From contig DAIDIA010000258.1 in assembly GCA_027459565.1 (NCBI GenBank), positions 1 to 8,017 of the forward strand: a DNA stretch of 8,017 bases, in the 5' to 3' direction. The position numbers and the translations under genes were made by a program. Numbering within the stretch: position 1 is the first letter of the stretch; each line of letters opens with the position of its first letter. The notes below the pieces were generated by a model. The model was given only the letters and a program-made list of their open reading frames with translations, had not been told where the DNA came from and ran no database searches. Source of the stretch: Acidimicrobiaceae bacterium. GTDB lineage: Bacteria; Actinomycetota; Acidimicrobiia; Acidimicrobiales; Bog-793. Positions 1 through 6,637 of this stretch are shown piece by piece.

Positions 1-408
1 GCCCTTGACCCAGGTGAAGCTGATCTCGCCCGGCCTCCGATCGACGACTTCGACGATGAGTTCAGACCACAGATCCTGATTTGCGACCGGTTTTCCCTGC
101 GAATTGCGCCACCCGCGCGCCCTCCAGTTCGCCCACCAGCGATCACGGAAGCAGTTCACGACGTAGGTCGAGTCGCTGCGGATCTCCACGGGACCGAGAT
201 TTGCCGCGAGTGCCTCGATCACCGCGAGCAGCTCCATGCGTTGATTGGTGGTCTCGTGGTCGTGCCCGGAGGCAAAATCCTGTGGCGTCCTCGCCCACGC
301 CCAGCCGCCTGGGCCGGGATTCCCGAGACATGCCCCGTCCGTCCAGACAACCGTCGTGTCCGGAGGCCGCGCGGGGACTGCCGCGGGCGCTACCTCGAAG
401 AGTGACAT
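1..408 (-). CDS. rnhA: Ribonuclease HI, C-terminus cut by window edge
   Basis: RNase HI cleaves the RNA strand of RNA/DNA hybrids such as R-loops and leftover primers in the cytoplasm. Reading the minus strand from the ATG at 408 gives 136 uninterrupted codons that run off the left edge. A short N-terminal extension (residues 1-16) leads into VVWTDGACLGNPGPGGW (20-36), with the first catalytic Asp at D24. TTNQRMELLAVIEAL (53-67) supplies catalytic E59, and RSDSTYVVN (77-85) supplies D79. The substrate-binding region with its paired tryptophans (RWWANWRARGW, 90-100) follows. The last visible residues, TWVKG (132-136), begin the family's VKGH motif; the fourth catalytic Asp would lie just outside the window. 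The usual length is about 150-160 aa, so about 20 residues are missing. The gene is divergent from aceE. No Shine-Dalgarno is visible; a TAGAAT box lies 6 nt before the ATG. The identity is secure from the motifs. Confidence 0.95.
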   Translation of the reverse strand, partial: MSLFEVAPAAVPARPPDTTVVWTDGACLGNPGPGGWAWARTPQDFASGHDHETTNQRMELLAVIEALAANLGPVEIRSDSTYVVNCFRDRWWANWRARGWRNSQGKPVANQDLWSELIVEVVDRRPGEISFTWVKG

Positions 409-414
409 GATCCG

Positions 415-420
415 ATTCTA
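415..420 (-). promoter_or_regulatory. Putative -10 box for a leaderless rnhA mRNA
   Basis: On the minus strand the hexamer TAGAAT (420 down to 415) matches the TANNNT -10 pattern and ends 6 nt before the rnhA ATG at 408. Transcription would therefore begin at or within a base of the start codon, giving a leaderless mRNA. No purine-rich ribosome binding site is present between them. A convincing -35 hexamer is not seen. The call rests on spacing and the absence of a Shine-Dalgarno. Confidence 0.5.
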
Positions 421-518
421 CCTTTACCGGTCGCGCGAACCGATCTGGCGAGTCGCACCTCGCTCGTTCAGAACCGGCTAACTACCGCAATGGCATATCT
501 AGCGCGAGACTATGGGAC

Positions 519-3251
519 GTGATATTCGACGGATTCTCCCATCAGCTTCCAGACATCGACCCCGGCGAAACTGAGGAGTGGATTGATTCACTCGAAGCAG
601 TCGTCGACCAACGCGGGAAGTCTCGAGCCCAATATCTCCTCATGAGGCTGCTCGAGCTCGCGCGGTCACGCCAGGTTGGCTTCCCTGCGACCGTTTCGAC
701 GCCCTACGTCAACTCCATTCCGCCGGACCAGGAACCGTGGTTCCCGGGCGACGAGGACATGGAGCGCCGTATCCGACGCTATGTGCGCTGGAACGCGGCC
801 GTGATGGTGACTCGCGCGAACATGCGTGATGCCGGAATCGGTGGCCACCTTTCGACCTACGCGAGCTCGGCGTCGCTCTACGAGGTCGGGTTCAACCACT
901 TCTTCCGCGGGAAAGACGAAGATGCCGGCGATCAGATCTTCTTCCAGGGGCATGCCTCGCCCGGTATCTACGCGCGCGCGTTCGTCGAGGGCCGCCTCGA
1001 TGAGACACAGCTCGACAACTTCCGGTTCGAGGTTGACGGGAACGGGCTCTCGAGTTATCCCCACCCACGACTCATGCCGGAATTCTGGGAGTTCCCGACG
1101 GTGTCGATGGGGCTCGGCCCGATCAACGCGGTGTACCAGGCGCATTTCAACCGGTATCTCGAACATCGGGGAATCGTCGACACCAGCAACTCTCGCGTCT
1201 GGGCGTTTGTCGGAGATGGCGAATTCGACGAGCCGGAATCAAAGGCCGGGCTGAGCCTCGCCGCGCGCGAGGGTCTCGACAATCTGGTCTTTGTCGTCAA
1301 CTGCAATCTCCAGCGGCTCGACGGTCCGGTGCGCGGAAACGGAAAGATCATCCAAGAACTTGAGGCTCTGTTCCGCGGCAATGGGTGGAATGTGATCAAG
1401 GTGATCTGGGGTTCGCGCTGGGACGAGCTCCTTGCTCGCGATGTGGACGGCGTGCTGCTCAACAAGATGAACATCACGCCAGACGGGGACTTCCAGAAGT
1501 TCGCGACTGAATCCGGCGCCTATATCCGGGAGCACTTCTTCGGCCCCGATCCAAGGTTGCGTGCGCTCGTCGAACATCTCAGCGACGCCGAGCTGCAGAG
1601 TCTTCCGAGAGGTGGGCACGACTACCACAAGCTCTATGCGGCCTACCGGGCGGCGACGGAGCACCGCGGCTCGCCGACGGTGATACTCGCCAAGACAATC
1701 AAGGGCTGGACTCTCGGACCGGCGATCGAAGCGCGGAACGCGACCCACCAGATCAAGAAGATGACAACCGACCAGCTTCGAACGCTGCGCGACACGCTGC
1801 ACCTCACCGATGAGATCTCCGATGAGGCACTCGAGGCCGATTACCCGCCGTACCATCGTCCCGATCCCGGGTCTCCGGTCTATGACTACATGATGAACCA
1901 ACGTCGTCAGCTCGGCGGCTCGGTCCCGAGGCGCGTCGTGCGCGACGAGGGCCTCGCCGGACTGGTGCAGCCAGAACCGGCCGCGTTCGCCGAATTCTGG
2001 AGCGGCTCGAGAGGTCAGTCGGTATCGACCACGATGGCCTTCGCACGAATGCTGAGAAACCTTCTGCGAGACCCGAACCTCGGGAAGTACGTCGTGCCGA
2101 TCATCCCGGACGAGGGAAGAACCTTCGGCCTCGATGCGCTGTTTTCCGAGGTCAAGATCTACGCGCCCGGGGGTCAGACCTACACCTCGGTCGACGCGGG
2201 CCTCCTCTTGCAATACAGCGAGAGCCAGCAGGGCCAGATCATGGAAGAGGGCATCAACGAGGCGGGCGCAATGGCAGGTTTCATCGCCGCCGCCACCTCG
2301 TACGCGACCTGGTCGAGACCGATGCTTCCCTTCTATCTCTACTACTCGATGTTCGGATTCCAGCGGACTGGTGACGCGATCTGGCAGCTGGGCGACCAGC
2401 GCGGTCGGGGTTTCCTGCTCGGCTGCACCGCGGGGCGCACCACATTGAACGGAGAGGGGCTCCAACATGAGGACGGGCACTCGCTCATCCTCGCCGAAAC
2501 CGTACCGAATGTCTGTTCCTACGATCCGGCCTTTGCCTACGAGGTTGCGACAATCGTTGAATACGGCATCAAGGACATGTACGGCCCTGAGGGCCGCGAC
2601 GTGTTCTACTACGTGACGCTCTACAACGAGAACTACCCGATGCCCGAGATGCAACCCGGGCGCGAAGAGGAGGTCAAGAGCGGCATCATCCACGGTCTGT
2701 ACCGGTTCGCAGAGCCGGCAGCGGTCGCTGACGGAAAGGGCCATTCCAAGGGCGCCCGTCAGGCGACGATCCTCTTCTCGGGCAGCGCGTGGCACGAGGC
2801 AATGCGTGCTCGTGACATCCTCGCAGCGGACTGGAACGTCTCGACCGAGGCCTGGTCGGTCACGAGCTACAAGTCGCTTCGAGAGGACGCGCTCGAAACC
2901 GAGCGCTGGAACCGCCTCCACCCGACCGCGACACCGAAGGTCGCCTACGTGCGAAGGATCCTCGAGGCATCTGCGGGGCCGATCATCGCCGTCTCGGACT
3001 TCATGAAGGCCGTGCCGGACATGATCTCGAGGTTTGTCGACAGACCATTCACCACACTCGGTACCGACGGTTACGGTCGATCCGACACGCGCGAGTCACT
3101 CCGTCGTCATTTCGAGATCGACGCGGAGCACATCGTCATCGCCGTCCTGAGCGAGCTCTATGCGCAGGGATCCGTCAGCGCGGAAGAGGTCGCCAATGCC
3201 ATCAAGATCTACGACATCGATGCCGAGGCGATCGACCCGCGGCTTGTCTAG
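519..3251 (+). CDS. aceE: Pyruvate dehydrogenase E1 component, homodimeric type
   Basis: AceE decarboxylates pyruvate on thiamine diphosphate and passes the acetyl group to the lipoyl domain of E2, feeding acetyl-CoA into the TCA cycle. The 910-aa length fits the single-chain homodimeric E1 family. Visible family segments: GGHLSTYASS (H110), HASPGIYARAF (H145), and the cofactor/Mg site GDGEFDEPES (232-241, D233) with NCNLQRLDG (N263, Q265). Others are the inner active-site loop with H410 (RNATHQIKKM), EEGINEAG with E577, which probably activates the cofactor, and GLQHEDGHS (H650, H654). The start is GTG at 519. The frame is open upstream but has no earlier start codon, and the next ATG (codon 42) is inside the conserved fold. 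The N-terminus is shorter than in mycobacterial AceE, as recalled. No clear Shine-Dalgarno is seen; GACTAT at 508-513 is only a weak -10 candidate. No E2 or E3 gene lies nearby. thiE follows after 29 nt. Confidence 0.97.
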   Translation: MIFDGFSHQLPDIDPGETEEWIDSLEAVVDQRGKSRAQYLLMRLLELARSRQVGFPATVSTPYVNSIPPDQEPWFPGDEDMERRIRRYVRWNAAVMVTRANMRDAGIGGHLSTYASSASLYEVGFNHFFRGKDEDAGDQIFFQGHASPGIYARAFVEGRLDETQLDNFRFEVDGNGLSSYPHPRLMPEFWEFPTVSMGLGPINAVYQAHFNRYLEHRGIVDTSNSRVWAFVGDGEFDEPESKAGLSLAAREGLDNLVFVVNCNLQRLDGPVRGNGKIIQELEALFRGNGWNVIKVIWGSRWDELLARDVDGVLLNKMNITPDGDFQKFATESGAYIREHFFGPDPRLRALVEHLSDAELQSLPRGGHDYHKLYAAYRAATEHRGSPTVILAKTIKGWTLGPAIEARNATHQIKKMTTDQLRTLRDTLHLTDEISDEALEADYPPYHRPDPGSPVYDYMMNQRRQLGGSVPRRVVRDEGLAGLVQPEPAAFAEFWSGSRGQSVSTTMAFARMLRNLLRDPNLGKYVVPIIPDEGRTFGLDALFSEVKIYAPGGQTYTSVDAGLLLQYSESQQGQIMEEGINEAGAMAGFIAAATSYATWSRPMLPFYLYYSMFGFQRTGDAIWQLGDQRGRGFLLGCTAGRTTLNGEGLQHEDGHSLILAETVPNVCSYDPAFAYEVATIVEYGIKDMYGPEGRDVFYYVTLYNENYPMPEMQPGREEEVKSGIIHGLYRFAEPAAVADGKGHSKGARQATILFSGSAWHEAMRARDILAADWNVSTEAWSVTSYKSLREDALETERWNRLHPTATPKVAYVRRILEASAGPIIAVSDFMKAVPDMISRFVDRPFTTLGTDGYGRSDTRESLRRHFEIDAEHIVIAVLSELYAQGSVSAEEVANAIKIYDIDAEAIDPRLV

Positions 3252-3270
3252 TCGCATTCGGCACCACCTC

Positions 3271-3276
3271 GGGAAG
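3271..3276 (+). promoter_or_regulatory. Ribosome binding site of thiE
   Basis: GGGAAG sits 4 nt before the ATG at 3281, a short but usable spacing. It supports that start. It also contrasts with rnhA, the metallo-hydrolase and sufC, which have no such site: thiE, as the second gene of an operon, would need one. Confidence 0.5.
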
Positions 3277-3280
3277 CGAG

Positions 3281-3952
3281 ATGAACCGATTGTCCGTTGA
3301 TGTTGCGCAATGCTCGCTGTATCTGTGTACTCCCGACCGTGCAGATCTCGGACATTTTGTCAGTGAGTGCATCTCCGGCGGTGTCGACATTGTCCAGCTT
3401 CGAGAGAAGAATCTCGACGCTCGCGACCTGATCGCGCGCGCAACTCTCCTCAGGCAGGTCTGCTCGGACCGAGGAGTCCCATTCATCATGAACGACCGGC
3501 CAGATCTGGCGCTCGAGGTCGATGCGGATGGCGTCCACGTCGGACAAGACGATGCCCCTGTCGCGCTGGCGCGCAAGATTCTCGGCGACGAGAAGATCGT
3601 CGGTCTTTCGACGCACTCGGCGCGCGAGTTCGACGCGGGTCTGCGCGAGCGCGTCAGCTATCTCTCAGCCGGCCCGATCGTCGCGACGCCAACAAAACCG
3701 GGCCGCGAGGGAACCGGGATGGATTTCATCTCACACGCACGCGCCACGCTTGAGTCATCGAACGACAGTGCCCAGCCTCTGCCGTTCTTTGTAACGGGCG
3801 GAATAACTCCGGCGACGGTGCCGGCCGTTGTGGCGGCTGGCGGAACCCGGTTTGTTGTCGTCCGATATCTCACGGAATCGGACAATCCAGAACGCAGCGC
3901 GCGCGAGTTGCGCGTCGCAATCGAGCGCGCGATCGAGTCTCACGCGCGCTAG
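3281..3952 (+). CDS. thiE: Thiamine-phosphate synthase
   Basis: ThiE joins the hydroxymethylpyrimidine diphosphate and thiazole phosphate halves to make thiamine phosphate, releasing pyrophosphate, in a TIM-barrel fold. The 223-aa product has the family motifs in order: YLCTP at the first strand (14-18), VQLREK (38-43, R41 and K43 bind pyrophosphate) and MNDRPDLALEVDADGVHVGQDD (N71, D72, D90, D91). These are followed by VGLSTHS (107-113), GPIVATPTKPGREGTG (131-146, the phosphate-binding TPTK loop), FVTGGI (170-175) and FVVVRYL (191-197). The last has Arg where Bacillus ThiE has the phosphate-binding Ser (V-S-A), a variation I recall as common in actinobacterial ThiE. It lies 29 nt after aceE on the same strand, so co-transcription is likely, which ties cofactor synthesis to a cofactor-dependent enzyme. 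No other thi gene or TPP riboswitch is visible. Confidence 0.95.
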   Translation: MNRLSVDVAQCSLYLCTPDRADLGHFVSECISGGVDIVQLREKNLDARDLIARATLLRQVCSDRGVPFIMNDRPDLALEVDADGVHVGQDDAPVALARKILGDEKIVGLSTHSAREFDAGLRERVSYLSAGPIVATPTKPGREGTGMDFISHARATLESSNDSAQPLPFFVTGGITPATVPAVVAAGGTRFVVVRYLTESDNPERSARELRVAIERAIESHAR

Positions 3953-3964
3953 GGCATTCATGCC
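3953..3964 (+). other. Small stem-loop directly after the thiE stop
   Basis: GGCATTCATGCC is a perfect short palindrome beginning at the base after the thiE stop codon. It can fold as a 4-bp stem with a TTCA loop. It shares its last base with the next, much stronger stem. Alone it is weak; its interest is that it opens a run of three adjacent hairpins. Confidence 0.35.
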
Positions 3965-3993
3965 AAAGGTGAGGCGCAAGCGCCTCCCCTTTG
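3964..3993 (+). terminator. Strong hairpin after thiE, likely (bidirectional) terminator
   Basis: The arms 3964-3976 and 3981-3993 pair at 12 of 13 positions (one T/C mismatch at 3970/3987) around the loop CAAG. The stem begins 12 nt after the thiE stop. There is no downstream T-tract on either strand, so this would be a hairpin-only terminator of the kind reported for actinobacteria. Because thiE and the propeller gene converge here, it could stop transcription from both sides. Confidence 0.6.
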
Positions 3994-4011
3994 CAGTCTC
4001 GCAAGAGACTG
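3994..4011 (+). terminator. Second hairpin with GNRA loop, abutting the first
   Basis: CAGTCTC (3994-4000) and GAGACTG (4005-4011) form a perfect 7-bp stem closed by a GCAA tetraloop, a stable GNRA-type loop. It starts on the base after the preceding hairpin ends, so the two would stack coaxially in RNA. No T-tract follows. It is most simply part of a tandem terminator; a structured 3' end or small RNA is an alternative. Confidence 0.5.
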
Positions 4012-4242
4012 TACGTCCTAGCTGAAATTAGCTTGACCTATCGGAACTCCTCGGGTGGGACGACCTCCCGACCGATCGAGATCAAGGGTGTCTGGTTGGA
4101 TTCACCAGGTGGTCCAGCGAGCCGCCTAACGGCCAGCCACCTCCAGTGTCCCAAAACGTTGATCTGACAAGTTTGGACCACCTCCTCTCTCTGGTGAACA
4201 AAGGATATCGACCCGCTGTTCGCGAGGCCAGCATTTGTCGAA
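4012..4242. other. Gene-free gap between convergent genes
   Basis: No convincing gene lies here. The stretch looks less GC-rich than its neighbours and contains several inverted repeats: AGCT/AGCT (4020-4033), CTGGT/ACCAG (4092-4108), and an 8-bp pair GGTGGTCC (4108-4115) with GGACCACC (4175-4182). The last pair brackets a 75-nt segment with an inner GCCG/CGGC pair. It could be a structured RNA, the decayed end of a mobile element, or plain spacer; none can be proved here. Confidence 0.4.
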
Positions 4243-6402
4243 CTAGGACTTCGTCGTCCGTCTTTGGTAGGCGAACATCCGAAACCGTCGCCGCGTCGCG
4301 CGGCCGCCGCGCGTCGTTGCCGTCACGACGAGAGAGGCTCCTCGTCGAGTGAGCGCCTTGACCATCTCGCGTCCATACGAGGTCAATGGGACGTGGATGA
4401 CGTGCATGCGAGTCGACGTGTCCCGGTAGAGCACCCGGGCGACGACGGACTCCTCGAAGACGGAGATCGAACCGGTTCCCTCGCTCAATCTCACGAGATG
4501 ACGGGCGGTCACCGTGAGCGATCCCCGACAGAGCGTGCTGCTGCAGCGAATCGCAAACGACAGTCCATGCGCTGCAACTTCGACGGGAGCCCCGAGCATC
4601 GAGACCTGTGGACGAGGCGTTGACCCGACAGCTGCCGCGACCTTTGCCACGACGGCCACCGCGGTGGTGACCGGTGTGGACGCAATCGTCACCGGTGTCA
4701 CTGTCGCGCGAGCCTGTACGGACGCGACGACGGTGGTGACGGTGGTCGCCACCGTTGTGGTGGTTGTTGTGGTTGTGGTCGTGGTCGTTGTCGCCGGAGA
4801 CGCCGGCGCGACCGGGGTGCTTGAGACCCGGGCGCTCTCGGTACTCGTTCCGATCGCATTCTCGGCAATGACCGAGAAGTCATAGGTGACGCCGTTGCTC
4901 AGATTCGAGATCGTGTGCGACGTTGCGACCGAACCGAGATCGTCCGTCGCGATCGGAAGGGTCTGGCCGTGGTCATAGACCTCGACGAGATAGTCGGTTA
5001 CCGCACTCCCGCCACTGCTCGCCGGAGCGGTCCAGCTGAGTGTGACCGCAGCGTTCGAGGAGGTCGCGCCCGCAGCTCGCGGCATCGACGGCGAGAGGAC
5101 GACACGGGAAACCAAGTAGGAACTGTGGTCGACTAGCGAGAGGCTGCCGTCGGGGAGCGACGCGACGCCGTAGGGGGCGTAGAGAAGGCTCTGGTTGGCG
5201 ATCGTCCCCGAGCTGCTCACGTTGCTCAGCCCCGTGCCACCGATGACAAACAGGTCATTTTTGGTCCAGGCGGTCGAACTCGAGAGCGCGTAGCCGGGGT
5301 TGTCACCGGCCAGCGCCAGCACATCGAGCGAGGAGTGATTCGCCTCGCCGACGATCAGGTCACCCCCTGCATCGAAGGCGACGCCGTGTGGTGCATTGAG
5401 CTTCGTGAGCGCGGACGATACACCCGCAGTGGTCGCGACATCGGGCCCGCCGCCGAGGATGCGATAGAGGTCGCTACTCGTCCATGACGCGCCGATTCCG
5501 TACCCGGGATCGGTCGCGCTCGACGCGAGGACATCGACCGCGTTGTGCCCGAGATCCGCGATCGCGATGTTTCCCCCGGTGTCGACCGCGACGCTGTCGG
5601 GTTGGTTCAGCGCCGCACTCGTCGCCGCGATCCCGGAGCCGGTCGGCACCGTGAGACCGCCGCCCGCGATGACATAGAGATCACCTGCAGTCCTCGAACC
5701 CCCCGAGCCTGTTCCCAGCGAGAGCAGGTCGACCGCGTTGTCGGAGGTGTCCGCGATCACGAGGTTGCCGGCGCCGTCGACGGCAACGCCGAGGGGCTGG
5801 TTCAGTGCCGCGGCGGTCGCCACCTCACCACCGACGGTCGGCGTCGTCGAGCCGCCGCCGGCGATGACATAGAGATCACCCACGGTCCACGCACCCGAGA
5901 TGACATAGCCCGGGTTGTGCGAGCTCTCCGCGACGACGTCGATCTCGCTGTTCGAGGTGTCGGCGATCACGACGTCGCCCGAGCCGTCGTGTGCGACGGC
6001 GCTTGGACGCAATCCGCTCACCGAGGTGGCCGGCGTCCCGGAGGTCGACGGTGAGAGCGTGCCCCCGCCGGCGAGCACATAGGTGTCACCGATGACCGGA
6101 TTCGCCACACCGTTCACCTGGTAGCCGCTCGCCGAGGCGCGCACGACGAGGTCGACCTCGCCGTTGCTGGTGTCGGCGACGAGGATGTTGCCCACGGAGT
6201 CGGACGCGATGCCGCTCGGACTGGCGAACCCGACGAGCGTCGAGGACGTGCCCGTCGAACCGGGAGGGGCGGGCGCATTGCCGCTTCCAGCGATGAGATA
6301 GAGGTTGTTCGCCGAGGCCGCGAGTGCCTCCGATCCGTTCACCGAGAGGCAGAGTCCGATGACGGCGACTACGGCGACGGGCGCCGCCCATTCCCGTCGC
6401 AT
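4243..6402 (-). CDS. Secreted NHL-repeat / FN3 protein with poly-Thr linker
   Basis: This is an exported, probably extracellular protein of 719 aa (start at 6402); its ligand and role are unknown. Residues 1-28 form a signal peptide: basic MRREW, a hydrophobic core, then ALA before the likely cleavage at 28/29. Residues 34-437 hold six repeats spaced 65-73 residues apart, each opening with a form of DLYVIAGGG and containing a P-x-GVAVD-x-xGN-(x)-VIADT core. This is an NHL-like pattern expected to fold as a six-bladed beta-propeller. A fibronectin type III domain spans about 438-533 (VTLSW, SNGVTYDFSVIAEN). Thirteen consecutive Thr (538-550) open a Val/Thr/Ala linker reaching about 598. Residues 600-712 are an unassigned, probably beta-rich domain with a cysteine pair (C620, C625), ending in a basic tail. 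No LPXTG, lipobox or C-terminal membrane helix is seen. An ATG at 6477 (744 aa) is an alternative start but gives a very long signal n-region. Confidence 0.85.
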   Translation of the reverse strand: MRREWAAPVAVVAVIGLCLSVNGSEALAASANNLYLIAGSGNAPAPPGSTGTSSTLVGFASPSGIASDSVGNILVADTSNGEVDLVVRASASGYQVNGVANPVIGDTYVLAGGGTLSPSTSGTPATSVSGLRPSAVAHDGSGDVVIADTSNSEIDVVAESSHNPGYVISGAWTVGDLYVIAGGGSTTPTVGGEVATAAALNQPLGVAVDGAGNLVIADTSDNAVDLLSLGTGSGGSRTAGDLYVIAGGGLTVPTGSGIAATSAALNQPDSVAVDTGGNIAIADLGHNAVDVLASSATDPGYGIGASWTSSDLYRILGGGPDVATTAGVSSALTKLNAPHGVAFDAGGDLIVGEANHSSLDVLALAGDNPGYALSSSTAWTKNDLFVIGGTGLSNVSSSGTIANQSLLYAPYGVASLPDGSLSLVDHSSYLVSRVVLSPSMPRAAGATSSNAAVTLSWTAPASSGGSAVTDYLVEVYDHGQTLPIATDDLGSVATSHTISNLSNGVTYDFSVIAENAIGTSTESARVSSTPVAPASPATTTTTTTTTTTTTVATTVTTVVASVQARATVTPVTIASTPVTTAVAVVAKVAAAVGSTPRPQVSMLGAPVEVAAHGLSFAIRCSSTLCRGSLTVTARHLVRLSEGTGSISVFEESVVARVLYRDTSTRMHVIHVPLTSYGREMVKALTRRGASLVVTATTRGGRATRRRFRMFAYQRRTTKS
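4753..4791 (-). repeat. Thirteen consecutive threonine codons
   Basis: The minus strand reads 13 ACN codons in a row (a mix of ACA, ACC and ACG). The codon mixture keeps it from being a pure trinucleotide repeat, so slippage should be limited. At protein level it is a flexible, potentially O-glycosylated spacer between the FN3 and C-terminal domains. Confidence 0.85.
5092..6303 (-). repeat. Six tandem NHL-like blade repeats (within the secreted protein)
   Basis: Blade openings fall at protein residues 34, 107, 177, 242, 312 and 384. The shared pattern is [D/N]-[L/T]-[Y/F]-x-[I/L]-x-G, a variable loop, Q/A-P-x-x-VA-x-D, GN/GD, IADTS-N, then D-V/L. Blades 3 and 4 are the most alike: their DNA shares an identical 20-nt stretch at 5861-5880 and 5666-5685, exactly 195 nt (65 codons) apart, suggesting recent duplication. 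Blade 6 is the most diverged and lacks the IADT signature. Confidence 0.8.
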
Positions 6403-6566
6403 ACGACGGACGGCCCCCGCGGGTCGCGATCGCTCTGACTGCACGCTGCCAACCACAGTCTGCACCCCTACCCCCATACCTACCGTCCAGAGCGAAAACC
6501 TCGCAAAGGATCGGGGGTGGGCCCCATCAAGAGAGCACGCCGCCTGCCTCCATGAGTTGCTGGCAC

Positions 6567-6572
6567 ATTGTA
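6567..6572 (-). promoter_or_regulatory. Putative -10 box for the secreted-protein gene
   Basis: On the minus strand TACAAT (6572 down to 6567) matches five of six bases of the TATAAT consensus. A partial -35, TTGCGC (6594 down to 6589), lies 16 nt upstream. Transcription would start near 6560, leaving a leader of roughly 80 nt to the ATG at 6477 or 160 nt to the ATG at 6402. This is a motif match only. Confidence 0.4.
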
Positions 6573-6625
6573 CGGGTCGACGGTGCGGGCGCAACGGTTT
6601 GTCCCCAACTCTGACCGCGCGCCGG

Positions 6626-6631
6626 TATCGT
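6626..6631 (+). promoter_or_regulatory. Putative -10 box for a leaderless hydrolase mRNA
   Basis: TATCGT fits TANNNT and ends 6 nt before the ATG at 6638, the same geometry as at rnhA. The predicted transcription start coincides with the start codon. GGCGAG just before the ATG is too close to serve as a ribosome binding site. No good -35 is seen. Confidence 0.5.
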
Positions 6632-6637
6632 GGCGAG

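Noticed and set aside
1239..2921. Long minus-strand open frame (560 codons) inside aceE
   Set aside because: It is entirely antisense to a well-conserved AceE, shows no recognisable domain, and is a typical shadow in GC-rich DNA with few stop codons.
3252..3280. TPP riboswitch controlling thiE
   Set aside because: The aceE-thiE gap is only 29 nt, and neither it nor the region before aceE (409-518) shows the conserved CUGAGA element or the rest of the THI box.
4033..4038. TTGACC as a -35 promoter element in the gap
   Set aside because: No -10-like hexamer occurs at a suitable distance downstream (around 4055-4061 the sequence is G-rich), and no gene follows on that strand.
4084..4130. tRNA-like T-arm (GGTTGGATTCACC)
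   Set aside because: The conserved TTCRA loop, the anticodon arm and an acceptor stem are missing; only a 5-bp hairpin remains.
4146..4352. GTG-started 68-codon plus-strand frame in the convergent gap
   Set aside because: There is no ribosome binding site, the second half runs antisense to the secreted-protein gene, and the composition there becomes Arg/Ser-rich as in other shadow frames.
5545..6054. Plus-strand open frame opposite the propeller repeats
   Set aside because: Its apparent internal repeats (Asp/Arg-rich) are simply the mirror of the NHL blade codons; no start signal.
6316..6402. Tat signal or lipoprotein signal for the secreted protein
   Set aside because: The RR in MRREW is not followed by the Tat consensus, and the Cys at residue 18 has Leu at -1, which does not fit a lipobox. 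A Sec-type signal with ALA cleavage fits better.
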